This document shows positions 15,977 to 24,282 of a stretch of 64,000 nt of DNA, piece after piece. Position numbers and translations under genes: made by a program. The stretch lies in NCBI RefSeq assembly GCF_030546645.1, contig NZ_JAUOTO010000002.1, positions 1,054,001 through 1,118,000 of the forward strand, written 5' to 3'. Below the pieces are notes generated by a model. The model had not been told where the DNA came from. It ran no database searches and saw only the letters and a list, made by a program, of their open reading frames with translations. How positions within the stretch are numbered: position 1 is the first letter of the stretch; each line of letters opens with the position of its first letter. The stretch comes from Flavitalea plasmicola. Lineage in GTDB: Bacteria > Bacteroidota > Bacteroidia > Chitinophagales > Chitinophagaceae.

Positions 15977-17116
15977 TTATTTCTCCGTCAGCCTAAGATC
16001 ATCCAGGGCCAATACCACTTCGGGATGCGTCTTGCTGCTCGTCCATAAATACACTTTGAAGTAATTCAGCGCCGTGATATCGGCACCCCCATCCGCCGTC
16101 TTGCCGGCATCACTGAAATTCAATTTCATTTCGTTCCAACCGGCCTTCAGGTTGGGTATCAGATCACCCAGGTTCCAGTCCAATTCATGATCGTCCGACT
16201 TTCCGGAGCTGGTCAGCTCGATCTGCCCATCCACCTTCAGTTGGGTAGGATCGCTGACAAAAAACCAGAAATGCAGCTGTCCATTGTCCATCGTCAGTCC
16301 GGGATTAACAGCTGAAGGACTTCTGAATATAAACTGCTGAAAATCTCCTCCATCCGCGATCGGCGCTTTTAGCGAGCCCACGCCTTCTTTCTTGGACGAC
16401 TTGTCGATGGCGCCGACATTGCCCGCCGTCTCCCAATTGTCGATGACATCACAGGTATTGAAAGATGCAGAGATCTTTGTCCGGGCATGGAACTTCAGAT
16501 CGTCCACACCCACCGTCACATCTCCATGCGACGTCTTGTCATTTGTCCAGAAGTAGATCCGGAAGAAGTTGAAAGCATGAATATCCGGGCCGCCGTCACC
16601 GGACTTAGCGGCAGTGCTGAAATTCAGTTTCATTTCATTCCAACCGACCTTCAGGCTGGGAATATAATCGGCCAGATTCCAGGAATACTCATGATCATCC
16701 GATTTACCGGAGCTGGAAAGCTCGATCTGTCCGTCCAGCTTGAGGTCCGTGACGCTGGAAACATAGAACCAGAAAACGAATTGCCCGTCTTCCACCGATA
16801 GTTTGGGATCGACAGCTGTCGGCCGGCGTTTTATGAAGTGCATATAGTCGTCGCCGGTGTGTATGACGGATTTTAAATAGGCCGCCCCTTCTTTAGGACC
16901 TGCTTTTTCTTCCACTCCCCCGCCTACGACCTCCCAGTCGGTTAATTTATCCGCCGCATCGAATACCACCAACGTCGGATCCACAGGTGGCGGCGGTGGA
17001 GGAGGCGTCGGTTTTAATTTACTGGTGTCCCTGGAAGGGAACTTTTCCTTGTTACAGCCGGCGATGATCAGCCCAACCAGGGCGGCGCCCATCGCCATCG
17101 ATCTTATTATTTGCAT
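15977..17116 (-). CDS. Lipoprotein with two repeated beta-sandwich (CBM-like) domains
   Basis: A 379-residue lipoprotein. The start chosen is the ATG at 17116 (MQIIRSMAMGAALVG), because the upstream frame overlaps the previous gene; the lipobox is IIAGC followed by NKEK, a charged tail typical of surface lipoproteins. A polyproline linker (PTPPPPPPPVDP) precedes two homologous halves of about 165 residues. They share DGQIEL-SSGKSDDHE, a W-N-L-x-D-x-I-P segment, GWNEMKLNFS and a final DDL strand. The pattern suggests jelly-roll carbohydrate-binding modules without catalytic residues. I do not recognise a numbered CBM family. Operon position between glycosidases supports a glycan-capturing surface protein, as SusE/SusF-type proteins do in other PULs. 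Confidence 0.8.
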   Translation of the reverse strand: MQIIRSMAMGAALVGLIIAGCNKEKFPSRDTSKLKPTPPPPPPPVDPTLVVFDAADKLTDWEVVGGGVEEKAGPKEGAAYLKSVIHTGDDYMHFIKRRPTAVDPKLSVEDGQFVFWFYVSSVTDLKLDGQIELSSSGKSDDHEYSWNLADYIPSLKVGWNEMKLNFSTAAKSGDGGPDIHAFNFFRIYFWTNDKTSHGDVTVGVDDLKFHARTKISASFNTCDVIDNWETAGNVGAIDKSSKKEGVGSLKAPIADGGDFQQFIFRSPSAVNPGLTMDNGQLHFWFFVSDPTQLKVDGQIELTSSGKSDDHELDWNLGDLIPNLKAGWNEMKLNFSDAGKTADGGADITALNYFKVYLWTSSKTHPEVVLALDDLRLTEK

Positions 17117-17142
17117 TTTCTTTACTTTTAAAATTTTATAAA

Positions 17143-18456
17143 TTATCGCGCCGGTCTTATCCTTCCGTATCCCGGCGTACCATGGAACCATTTTGCTCCC
17201 TGCCCTGTCAGCCAGAGGTAATAGTCCGTGGTCAGATCATTTTCAATACCGATGAATTTCAGTCCTCCGTCGCCATTCAGGGGTACATCCTTCTCCAGCA
17301 TCGTTTTAAAGATGGCCGTGCCTTCATCGATCTCATCGAACATGGCTACATAAAGGGCCTGGGCACCTGCATCCTTTGCTCCCGAGATCTGTTGCCAGAG
17401 AAAGTCTCCCTTCAAACGTGGGATGGCGTTATAGATGGTAGGATCCTTATGCATATTGCCCCAGCTGAATCCCGGAAATACCAGTGGAACGTAGGTGACC
17501 TTATTCGCTTTGCACCATTGGAGATCATTGTATACGTTTGCCGGGTTATAGGACTTACTGTCGAACCTACCCACTGCCCAGGGCATAACGATATCGCATT
17601 TTTTGATGAGGTCCAGCAACGCCGGCGATTTCTCCGTGTCGGCCCCCAGCGTCCTCCAATAATAGGGCACGCCCAGCATGACGGCATATCGGTTATCCGA
17701 TCCCTTCAGCTTGTCCACCAGCCTGCTGACATCGTCGATGGTGTATTTCCGCCCGTCATTAAAGCCCACCCCCCAGATAGTCACCAGCGGGCGACCATTG
17801 TGGTACAGGTAAGTAGGATTAGCCTTGTTGTCCGACAGCTTAAAGAGCGTCTGCAATTCTTTCCAGTCCTGTTCCAGATAAGCGACATCCGCGCTGGAGC
17901 ATCCGCTGAGATCATACATTACGCTGATGGCCCGGCCGTATTTTTTTGCGGCTTTCAGGGCATTGGTCAGCACCTGGTTGAAATGCCTTTTCCCCGCGGC
18001 ATTTGAAGATTTTATCTCACCCACAAAACGTTGCATATGCACGCCGTCAATGGCATAATCCTTCATCCATTTAAAATGCAGATCTACGCTTTCCTCATCA
18101 TAAGGGCTGTACAGGAATGCGTCGGAACCGTCAGCGAATTTGAATGGCGATACGTACCGTTTTGTATACTCTGTAATGTCGGGCCAGAGATCCACATTGG
18201 TATTACCGGGAAAGAACCCGCCCGGGCCCTGGTAATGATACCATCCCCGCTGCGACTGGTCTCCCGCTGCGGCGAACCATCCCTGGTAGCCCGCCATCAC
18301 GAGGTTAGTATAGGATTTATACAATAACCCTGTTGTATCATATACATAGTCCTTTGAAGGGGGATCCACCGGTCCGCCCTCTTGCTTCTGCTTTGAACAG
18401 GCCATCGACACATGCATGGAGGCAAGCAGGAAAATAATAAGTTTACTGAACTTCAT
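17143..18456 (-). CDS. GH71/99-like glycoside hydrolase lipoprotein (first copy)
   Basis: A 437-residue lipoprotein with lipobox HVSMAC followed by SKQKQE. The TIM-barrel markers correspond to those of the other copy: VMAGYQGWFAAAGDQ, FKWMKDYAIDGVHMQRF, ISVMYDLSGCSS, IWGVGFNDGR, IVMPWAVGRF, and AMFDEIDEGTAIF with the acidic cluster near the end. Overall identity with the 12812-14068 protein is low, so they are old paralogs that probably differ in linkage specificity. It follows the DUF3823 protein by 12 bases. Reaction not provable from sequence alone; alpha-mannan endo-cleavage is inferred from the GH92 partner. Confidence 0.85.
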   Translation of the reverse strand: MKFSKLIIFLLASMHVSMACSKQKQEGGPVDPPSKDYVYDTTGLLYKSYTNLVMAGYQGWFAAAGDQSQRGWYHYQGPGGFFPGNTNVDLWPDITEYTKRYVSPFKFADGSDAFLYSPYDEESVDLHFKWMKDYAIDGVHMQRFVGEIKSSNAAGKRHFNQVLTNALKAAKKYGRAISVMYDLSGCSSADVAYLEQDWKELQTLFKLSDNKANPTYLYHNGRPLVTIWGVGFNDGRKYTIDDVSRLVDKLKGSDNRYAVMLGVPYYWRTLGADTEKSPALLDLIKKCDIVMPWAVGRFDSKSYNPANVYNDLQWCKANKVTYVPLVFPGFSWGNMHKDPTIYNAIPRLKGDFLWQQISGAKDAGAQALYVAMFDEIDEGTAIFKTMLEKDVPLNGDGGLKFIGIENDLTTDYYLWLTGQGAKWFHGTPGYGRIRPAR

Positions 18457-18468
18457 GTTTGGTATGAA

Positions 18469-19194
18469 TTATTTTGGAACGTCGATCTTGATGACCTCAG
18501 AAAGATTGGAGCTCTTGTCGTCATTATTGAACCTTACTCCCACCCTTACATAGAAAGTACGTCCCCTGATCAGGTTTTTAACAATGATCTCCGGCGCCTT
18601 GTCTCCCGCGGTCATATCCGCCCATTCTTTGTTGATGGGTTTCTTGTTTGCGTCGGAGAAGTCAAAAATAGAGGCGCCTGGCCCCACGATCCTGGTCGTG
18701 TTCACATAAGGCTGCATCTCGATGATGGTTGGGATGCCTCCGTCGATCGGCGCTTCCATATTAAACTGTAGTGACAGTGTGGTGCTGTCTACCATCGTGG
18801 CCGTAAAATTGGACAACAGCAGATATGGCGTCAGCTGGAAATCCAGCTTTGCCCCCTTGTTGATGTCGATCTCTGTCGGCGCGACGGGCCAGAAAGCGCC
18901 TCCTTTCAACGAGACACGGTAATGTCCGCTGAAAAGCTCCGTATTCTGGTAGGTACCGTCATATTTGGCAGGGATGTCCTGTGGGGTCGGCGTCGAGCTC
19001 CAGTTCAATTGTTCAAGCCTTACGCTGAAATTACCCGTACATGTCTGCACGGTTGTCTTGGAGGATGTACCGTCCAGGAAAAAGCTCCCTTCAAGGGAAG
19101 CATTCGGACCGGGATAATTGTCTTTTTTTATGCAGGAACCTCCGGCGATCAGCATCGATACCCCCAGAAAGATCGTGGTGATTTGTAGCTTCAT
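18469..19194 (-). CDS. DUF3823 surface lipoprotein (SusE-like)
   Basis: A 241-residue lipoprotein (lipobox GGSC, then IKKDNYPGPNASLEG). The stretch GPNASLEGSFFLDGT and the Ig-like strands that follow match DUF3823, a two-domain beta-sandwich family encoded directly after SusD in many Bacteroidota PULs. A second fibronectin-like domain covers about residues 125-241 (TMVDSTTLSLQFNMEAP, then GRTFYVRVGVRFNN). It likely sits on the cell surface beside SusCD and helps to bind the glycan. It is 19 bases after SusD. Confidence 0.83.
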   Translation of the reverse strand: MKLQITTIFLGVSMLIAGGSCIKKDNYPGPNASLEGSFFLDGTSSKTTVQTCTGNFSVRLEQLNWSSTPTPQDIPAKYDGTYQNTELFSGHYRVSLKGGAFWPVAPTEIDINKGAKLDFQLTPYLLLSNFTATMVDSTTLSLQFNMEAPIDGGIPTIIEMQPYVNTTRIVGPGASIFDFSDANKKPINKEWADMTAGDKAPEIIVKNLIRGRTFYVRVGVRFNNDDKSSNLSEVIKIDVPK

Positions 19195-19213
19195 ATCTCA
19201 CAGTTTTTTTAAA

Positions 19214-21079
19214 CTAGTAATTTGGATTGTTGGGATAGAGATTAGGATTCTTCGACAGCTCCCCGCCGGGGATCGGCTCGTAATAGAATTTCTTGTCGAA
19301 ATTGTAATTCCGCTGAAAGCTTTCGGGTTCTTTTAAGAAGATGTACTTCTTCTCATCATAAATAAAATAGGGCATGAGGGCTTTAAAACGGGCATTGTTC
19401 AGCAGGGCATCCGCGATCCTCCATCTTTTGATATCCCACCAATAGTGATTTTCAAACGCCAGCTCTTTGCACCTTTCATTACGAACCACATCGGGGGTCA
19501 TATCCGCCAATGTCAATGCGGGGGCTCCCGCCCTGTCCCTGATGTCATTGAGACAGAGCAGCGCGTCATCCAGCTGGTTGGTTTCAATATCGGCTTCCGC
19601 CCTGTTGAGCAAAACCTCGGCATAACGCAGCTCTATCCAGTGCGTAGTGCTGGAAAAAAGCCCTATTTTCTTGATATCGGTCTCCTTGTAATTGATGTAC
19701 TTACGTACATAGAAGCCCGTACGGGTATTGTCATCGCTGCCCGAAGAAGGATACATTCCAGCATTACCGATGATGACCAATGAGGCATCTCCCGGATACG
19801 TCGTGGTATGATCTCCGGAAGGCAGGAACGTGCGGGTGGTCTTTACTACCTCGGCCGCAGCTGTGCCGCTGAAAGTGGGATAGATCCCTCTGCGAATATC
19901 GAATAGTTTTCCACGTAATGACTCACCGGGGAAATAAACGGTGGCCAGCATGCGTGGTTCCAGGTTTTGGCCCTGCCAGAGATCGGCCAGGCTGTTGTAG
20001 CGCCGCGGCGTCCCGTCGGGGTTCGTGACATCCAGGACACCAAAACGTTCTACTGTTTCCAAGGTAGGATAGCACCTGGACAGGCCATCGCCCGTCATAT
20101 AGTTCATCCCGCTGTTGGGGGACATTGTCGCATCCCAGGAATGCATCCTTTCAGGCTCCCCGGCATAAAAGTCCCGCGTCAGGATATTCTCGGGACTGGT
20201 GACATCCAGGAAAAGGTCCGTATAGTTGGTAAGCTTGTTCGCATTCTTCCTGTACAATGTGTAATGTCCATCCAGCAGCTTGGCCGCATCGACGGCCTTC
20301 TGATAGAAGCCGGCTGCCTTGTCGGCAGCAATACCTACGAATCCCTGCGCACGGGCATCCCCATCCACAAAATTCACGGAACCATATTTGGCAATGCTGC
20401 CTGCATATACCATGGCGCGGGATTTCAGGGCTGCCGCCACATACTTATTCGCTCTTCCGGAAACGCTAGTCTCCGGCATTCCATTATACGCCGAATCCAG
20501 GTCATCTCCGATGAAATTCCACACGTCCTCTTCCTTATTACGGGGCACCCGCAGCTCCTCGATCGACAGCTGTGGATAGTTCTGAACGTTCCTGATGATG
20601 GGAATACCGCCGTATCGCTTGGCCAGCGCAAAGTAATAGAATGCCCGGAGGAAATGCGCCTCTCCGATGAGCTCATTCACGGTGTTACCCGCAAAATTCC
20701 TGGCATATTTCGGCAGCGTTTCCATGAAATAGTTCACGTCCCGGATATCCGCATAAGGCCAGTAGCCAAATCCGCCACCGATGTCCATTCCGCCATAAGG
20801 ACCTACCATCTCGCCGCAAGCGCCGCCGGCATGGTAGAAATGCTCCCATTCATGATGGATATTAAAACCATTGCCGTCCCTGCCCGCCGGCCGGTAAGTA
20901 AAGTCTTCAATAGGCAGTTTTCGGTATACCTGCGCAAGGTAGGCATCGATGCCCGCCGAGTTCGCAAAGATCTGGTCATCGCTCAGTACATTGGGCGGCT
21001 TTATATCCAGCTTTTGACAGGAGGTGAGGAAGACAAGACCTATTATTGCAATCGAAAATATTTTTTTCATATGTCGCAT
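19214..21079 (-). CDS. SusD/RagB family nutrient-binding outer membrane lipoprotein
   Basis: A 621-residue SusD homolog. The start is the first ATG after the SusC stop (21079, MRHMKKIFSIAI); the next ATG at 21070 is equally possible. The lipobox is FLTSC followed by QKLDIKPPNVLSDDQIFAN, a typical SusD beginning. TPR-like helices with FLRAFYYFALAKRYGGIPII and the RNKEEDVWNFI segment follow. The C-terminus has LRYAEVLLNRAEAD, VRNERCKELAFENHYWWDI and the RagB/SusD end PIPGGELSKNPNLYPNNPNY. It acts as the hinged lid and ligand binder on the SusC channel. It starts 10 bases after SusC, so the two are translated from the same message. Confidence 0.96.
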   Translation of the reverse strand: MRHMKKIFSIAIIGLVFLTSCQKLDIKPPNVLSDDQIFANSAGIDAYLAQVYRKLPIEDFTYRPAGRDGNGFNIHHEWEHFYHAGGACGEMVGPYGGMDIGGGFGYWPYADIRDVNYFMETLPKYARNFAGNTVNELIGEAHFLRAFYYFALAKRYGGIPIIRNVQNYPQLSIEELRVPRNKEEDVWNFIGDDLDSAYNGMPETSVSGRANKYVAAALKSRAMVYAGSIAKYGSVNFVDGDARAQGFVGIAADKAAGFYQKAVDAAKLLDGHYTLYRKNANKLTNYTDLFLDVTSPENILTRDFYAGEPERMHSWDATMSPNSGMNYMTGDGLSRCYPTLETVERFGVLDVTNPDGTPRRYNSLADLWQGQNLEPRMLATVYFPGESLRGKLFDIRRGIYPTFSGTAAAEVVKTTRTFLPSGDHTTTYPGDASLVIIGNAGMYPSSGSDDNTRTGFYVRKYINYKETDIKKIGLFSSTTHWIELRYAEVLLNRAEADIETNQLDDALLCLNDIRDRAGAPALTLADMTPDVVRNERCKELAFENHYWWDIKRWRIADALLNNARFKALMPYFIYDEKKYIFLKEPESFQRNYNFDKKFYYEPIPGGELSKNPNLYPNNPNY

Positions 21080-21089
21080 GTTCAAAAGT

Positions 21090-24000
21090 TTAGAAGGAAA
21101 CATTTGCTCCCACATTAAAGGTTCTGTTCAGGGGGTATTTATAACCGCCTAATCCGAAGTTGAAGTCTCCGTTTGGCAGCTGACCGGGGTGTTCTGGATC
21201 TACACCTTCCAGTCCCGTGATCGTGAAGAGATTGTAGCTGTTGACATAGACCCTGCAATTCTTCACGCCTACCTTGCTCAGGATGACACGAGGTAAAGAG
21301 TACCCCAGCTCCAGTGTTTTCAGTCTAACATAGGTCGCATCCAGTACCCCTTTGGTGCTGTTGTTGATCTGATCATAGTTGTATCCCATCGACGGATATT
21401 TTCCACTGACCCATTGCGTATTCGGATCATACACATTGTCATCCGGGTTGACCGTGTGCCAGCTGTCCAGGAATTTCGAAAGCGCGCTCCTGCCATACAT
21501 GAGCGGCTGTCCATATTGCTCGGCATATTCCGTCCAGAAACCGGTGGCTCCTGCAAAAAGCGCCGTCAGGTCAAATCCTTTATATGCCAGGTTGATATTG
21601 AACCCGAAATTCATCAACGGGAGATCATACGTGGCGATGGGATGATAGTCATCTCCATTGATCACACCGTCATGGTTCCAATCCTGCATATAGTAATCAC
21701 CCGGCAAGACCCCATTATTTCCGCCACCCGTATTGACGCCATAATTATAGATCTGGTCATAGCTGGTGAATTGTCCCCCATAGTCCACACCCCACCAGAT
21801 ATTGGTGTATCGCCCGGACTGTCCGTTCCTCCATTGTTGATAAGCGTTGCCCTGGGGATTCTCTGTGACAAACCGGTTGATCAGACGAGAGTAGGACAAA
21901 TTCCCCGTGACCGAGATCCCCAGGTCGCCGATCCTGTTCTTGTGCGTAAGGCTCAGCTCCCATCCCTCCGATCTGTCCTGGTTCAGGTTCTCAAAAGGCA
22001 GTGTGACACCGGCTGTTCCCGGCAGATCACCCAGCCTGTGCGCCAGGATACCCTTCCTGTCCCTTCTGAACACTTCGAAAGTACCATCGATCTTCCCCTT
22101 GAAAGCAGTGAAGTCCACGCCTATATTCGTCATATAAGCCGTATACCATGTCAGGTCATTATTTACAAGACCGCGGCTGATGGCCCCGTTTACAAATTGT
22201 CCGTTGAACATATAGCCCAAAGGCTTGTTGTCTGCGGGATCCACCGACGGATAAGAATATCCCGGTATGTATTGGAAGGCGGTGTTCCCATCATCACCCA
22301 TGATGCCGTAAGAAGCTCTTAGTTTCAGGTTGCTGACCAGGCTGGGCGAAACCAGGTTCCTGAAGAAAGTTTCTTCGCTGGCTCTCCAACCAATGGAATA
22401 GGCAGGAAAGAATCCCCACTGGCTGGGGCCGGGCTTGAACTTATTGGATCCGTCCCGCCGGAAGCTGAACTCCGCCAAATATTTCCCCTTGTAGTCATAG
22501 TTCAACCTTCCGATGATCGCGCGGGTAGCGATCTCATTGACACCATTGAGGTTCGTTCCGCCCTGCTGGTCCGTGCTCTCACCCCCAAAGAGATAATCCA
22601 CCGGCAACAGTACATAGCGCTGCGCAAAGATGTTATCGTCCTTCGAATGACTCTGCTCATACAACACCAGCGCACTTACATTATGGTCCCTGAAAAAGGT
22701 ATTCGCATAATTCAGCGACAGCTGGCTGAGCGTGGACGTATTGGTGCCATACGTACGGTTGAGCGTACCCTTCCCATTCACCCCGTTGACCAGGGATGGA
22801 TTATAGACATCCGTCGTCGGATCGTATGCATACAGGTTGTACAGTTTCCTGTATGCCGTATTATCGCTGACATTATATCCATAATTGAACATGCCCTTCG
22901 CTTTCAGCCCTTTAACGCCAGGAATATCGTATTCAAGGTTCAGCTGGCTTTGCAGATTCTTCCCCGTTGCTTTTTTAAACCCAACCTTCGAAGCATCCGT
23001 GATGGCCACCGGATTGGCATTATCCGGCATCACATTCAAATAGTCATGATTGTTATTGGCATAGATCTGGTTGATGGGGATCTGGTTCCAGGCATATTTG
23101 AAGATGGTCCACAAGTCCTGGAAAGGCTGGTTCTTTTGATCCAGGTATCCTGCTACCAATACCTGGGCCCTTAGCCTATCCGTGATCTTTACATTCACAT
23201 TGCTCCGGACATTCCAACGGTCGTAGTCCAGGTCATTGGATTTCAATACCCCTCCTTGTTTCATGTATCCCAGGCTAAAGAAAAGGCCAACCTTGTCGCT
23301 GCCTCCCGAGATGTTGAGATTGTGCTGCACCTGCGGCGCCATGGTATTGAAGGAGCTGCCGATCCAGTCGGCGCCGACAAAGGTCCCGTCCAGCCAGGGT
23401 TTTATGTTTTCGTACGTATAGGCGGGAGGAGCATTGGAGATAAAATTACCGGCAAAATCCCGTTTCACCTTTTCATTGGTCAGCATCATATAGTCCACGG
23501 CGCCTACGCCTTTCGGCATACCAAGGAATTGCTGCCACCCCTGGTTGACAGAATAATTGAAGTCGAACTTGCCGTTCCTGTTGCTTCCCTTTTTGGTGGT
23601 GACCAGGACAACGCCGTTGGACCCCCTGACCCCATATACTGCAGCGGATCCGTCCTTCAGAACGGAGATGCTTTCTATCTCATTGGGGTCCATCCGTTCG
23701 ATGCCGCCCCTGGGCACCCCGTCAATGACAATGAGCGGTGCGCTACCAAAGCTCCGGATGTCAAAGCTGTTCTCATAGGCCCCGGGCTCTGCCGTCCTTT
23801 GCACCATACGCAGGCCGGGCACCTTACCCGTCAGCATGTTTACGACATTCTCATTCTTCGTTACGACGATCTCGCTGCTTTTCAGCTGCACCACCGAGCC
23901 CGTCAGCGTAACCTTTTTCTGCGTGCCGTAACCCACCACGATCACTTCACCCATGTCCTTTCCACCGATGTTCATGGTGACATTCACCTGTCCCCTGCCC

Positions 24001-24269
24001 GTGATCTTCTCTACTACGTCTTTATAACCTACATAGGAAAAGGTCAGCTCCTTTACATCTACGCCCACAGAGAGGGTGAACTCTCCTTTATCATTGGTAG
24101 TAGCGGCCGCCCTTCCCGCACCTGTGCCCGAGGCCACCGTCACCCCGGCTAATGGACTATTGTCCTTGGCGTCCAGCACTCGCCCCTTGATCGTTCTTTG
24201 CTGTGCAGCTGCCCAGATGGGGAGGATAAAAAGCAGCATAAGCAAGCGTCTCGTTAATTTTGATCTCAT
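21090..24269 (-). CDS. SusC/RagA family TonB-linked outer membrane transporter
   Basis: A 1059-residue protein, the usual SusC length. A signal peptide (MRSKLTRRLLMLLFILPIW) precedes a carboxypeptidase-regulatory-like domain (TIKGRVLDAKDNSPLAGVTV, about 25-105), a TonB-box region around EVIVVGYGTQKK, the plug domain (GSVVQLKSSEI ... LIVIDGVPRGG ... ISVLKDGSAAVYGVRGSNGVV) and the 22-strand barrel ending in TFNVGANVSF. No N-terminal STN (signalling) domain is present, so transport is probably not coupled to an anti-sigma factor. It imports oligosaccharides released at the surface. It follows the GH92 gene by 13 bases. Confidence 0.97.
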   Translation of the reverse strand: MRSKLTRRLLMLLFILPIWAAAQQRTIKGRVLDAKDNSPLAGVTVASGTGAGRAAATTNDKGEFTLSVGVDVKELTFSYVGYKDVVEKITGRGQVNVTMNIGGKDMGEVIVVGYGTQKKVTLTGSVVQLKSSEIVVTKNENVVNMLTGKVPGLRMVQRTAEPGAYENSFDIRSFGSAPLIVIDGVPRGGIERMDPNEIESISVLKDGSAAVYGVRGSNGVVLVTTKKGSNRNGKFDFNYSVNQGWQQFLGMPKGVGAVDYMMLTNEKVKRDFAGNFISNAPPAYTYENIKPWLDGTFVGADWIGSSFNTMAPQVQHNLNISGGSDKVGLFFSLGYMKQGGVLKSNDLDYDRWNVRSNVNVKITDRLRAQVLVAGYLDQKNQPFQDLWTIFKYAWNQIPINQIYANNNHDYLNVMPDNANPVAITDASKVGFKKATGKNLQSQLNLEYDIPGVKGLKAKGMFNYGYNVSDNTAYRKLYNLYAYDPTTDVYNPSLVNGVNGKGTLNRTYGTNTSTLSQLSLNYANTFFRDHNVSALVLYEQSHSKDDNIFAQRYVLLPVDYLFGGESTDQQGGTNLNGVNEIATRAIIGRLNYDYKGKYLAEFSFRRDGSNKFKPGPSQWGFFPAYSIGWRASEETFFRNLVSPSLVSNLKLRASYGIMGDDGNTAFQYIPGYSYPSVDPADNKPLGYMFNGQFVNGAISRGLVNNDLTWYTAYMTNIGVDFTAFKGKIDGTFEVFRRDRKGILAHRLGDLPGTAGVTLPFENLNQDRSEGWELSLTHKNRIGDLGISVTGNLSYSRLINRFVTENPQGNAYQQWRNGQSGRYTNIWWGVDYGGQFTSYDQIYNYGVNTGGGNNGVLPGDYYMQDWNHDGVINGDDYHPIATYDLPLMNFGFNINLAYKGFDLTALFAGATGFWTEYAEQYGQPLMYGRSALSKFLDSWHTVNPDDNVYDPNTQWVSGKYPSMGYNYDQINNSTKGVLDATYVRLKTLELGYSLPRVILSKVGVKNCRVYVNSYNLFTITGLEGVDPEHPGQLPNGDFNFGLGGYKYPLNRTFNVGANVSF

Positions 24270-24282
24270 AGCATTTGTTATG

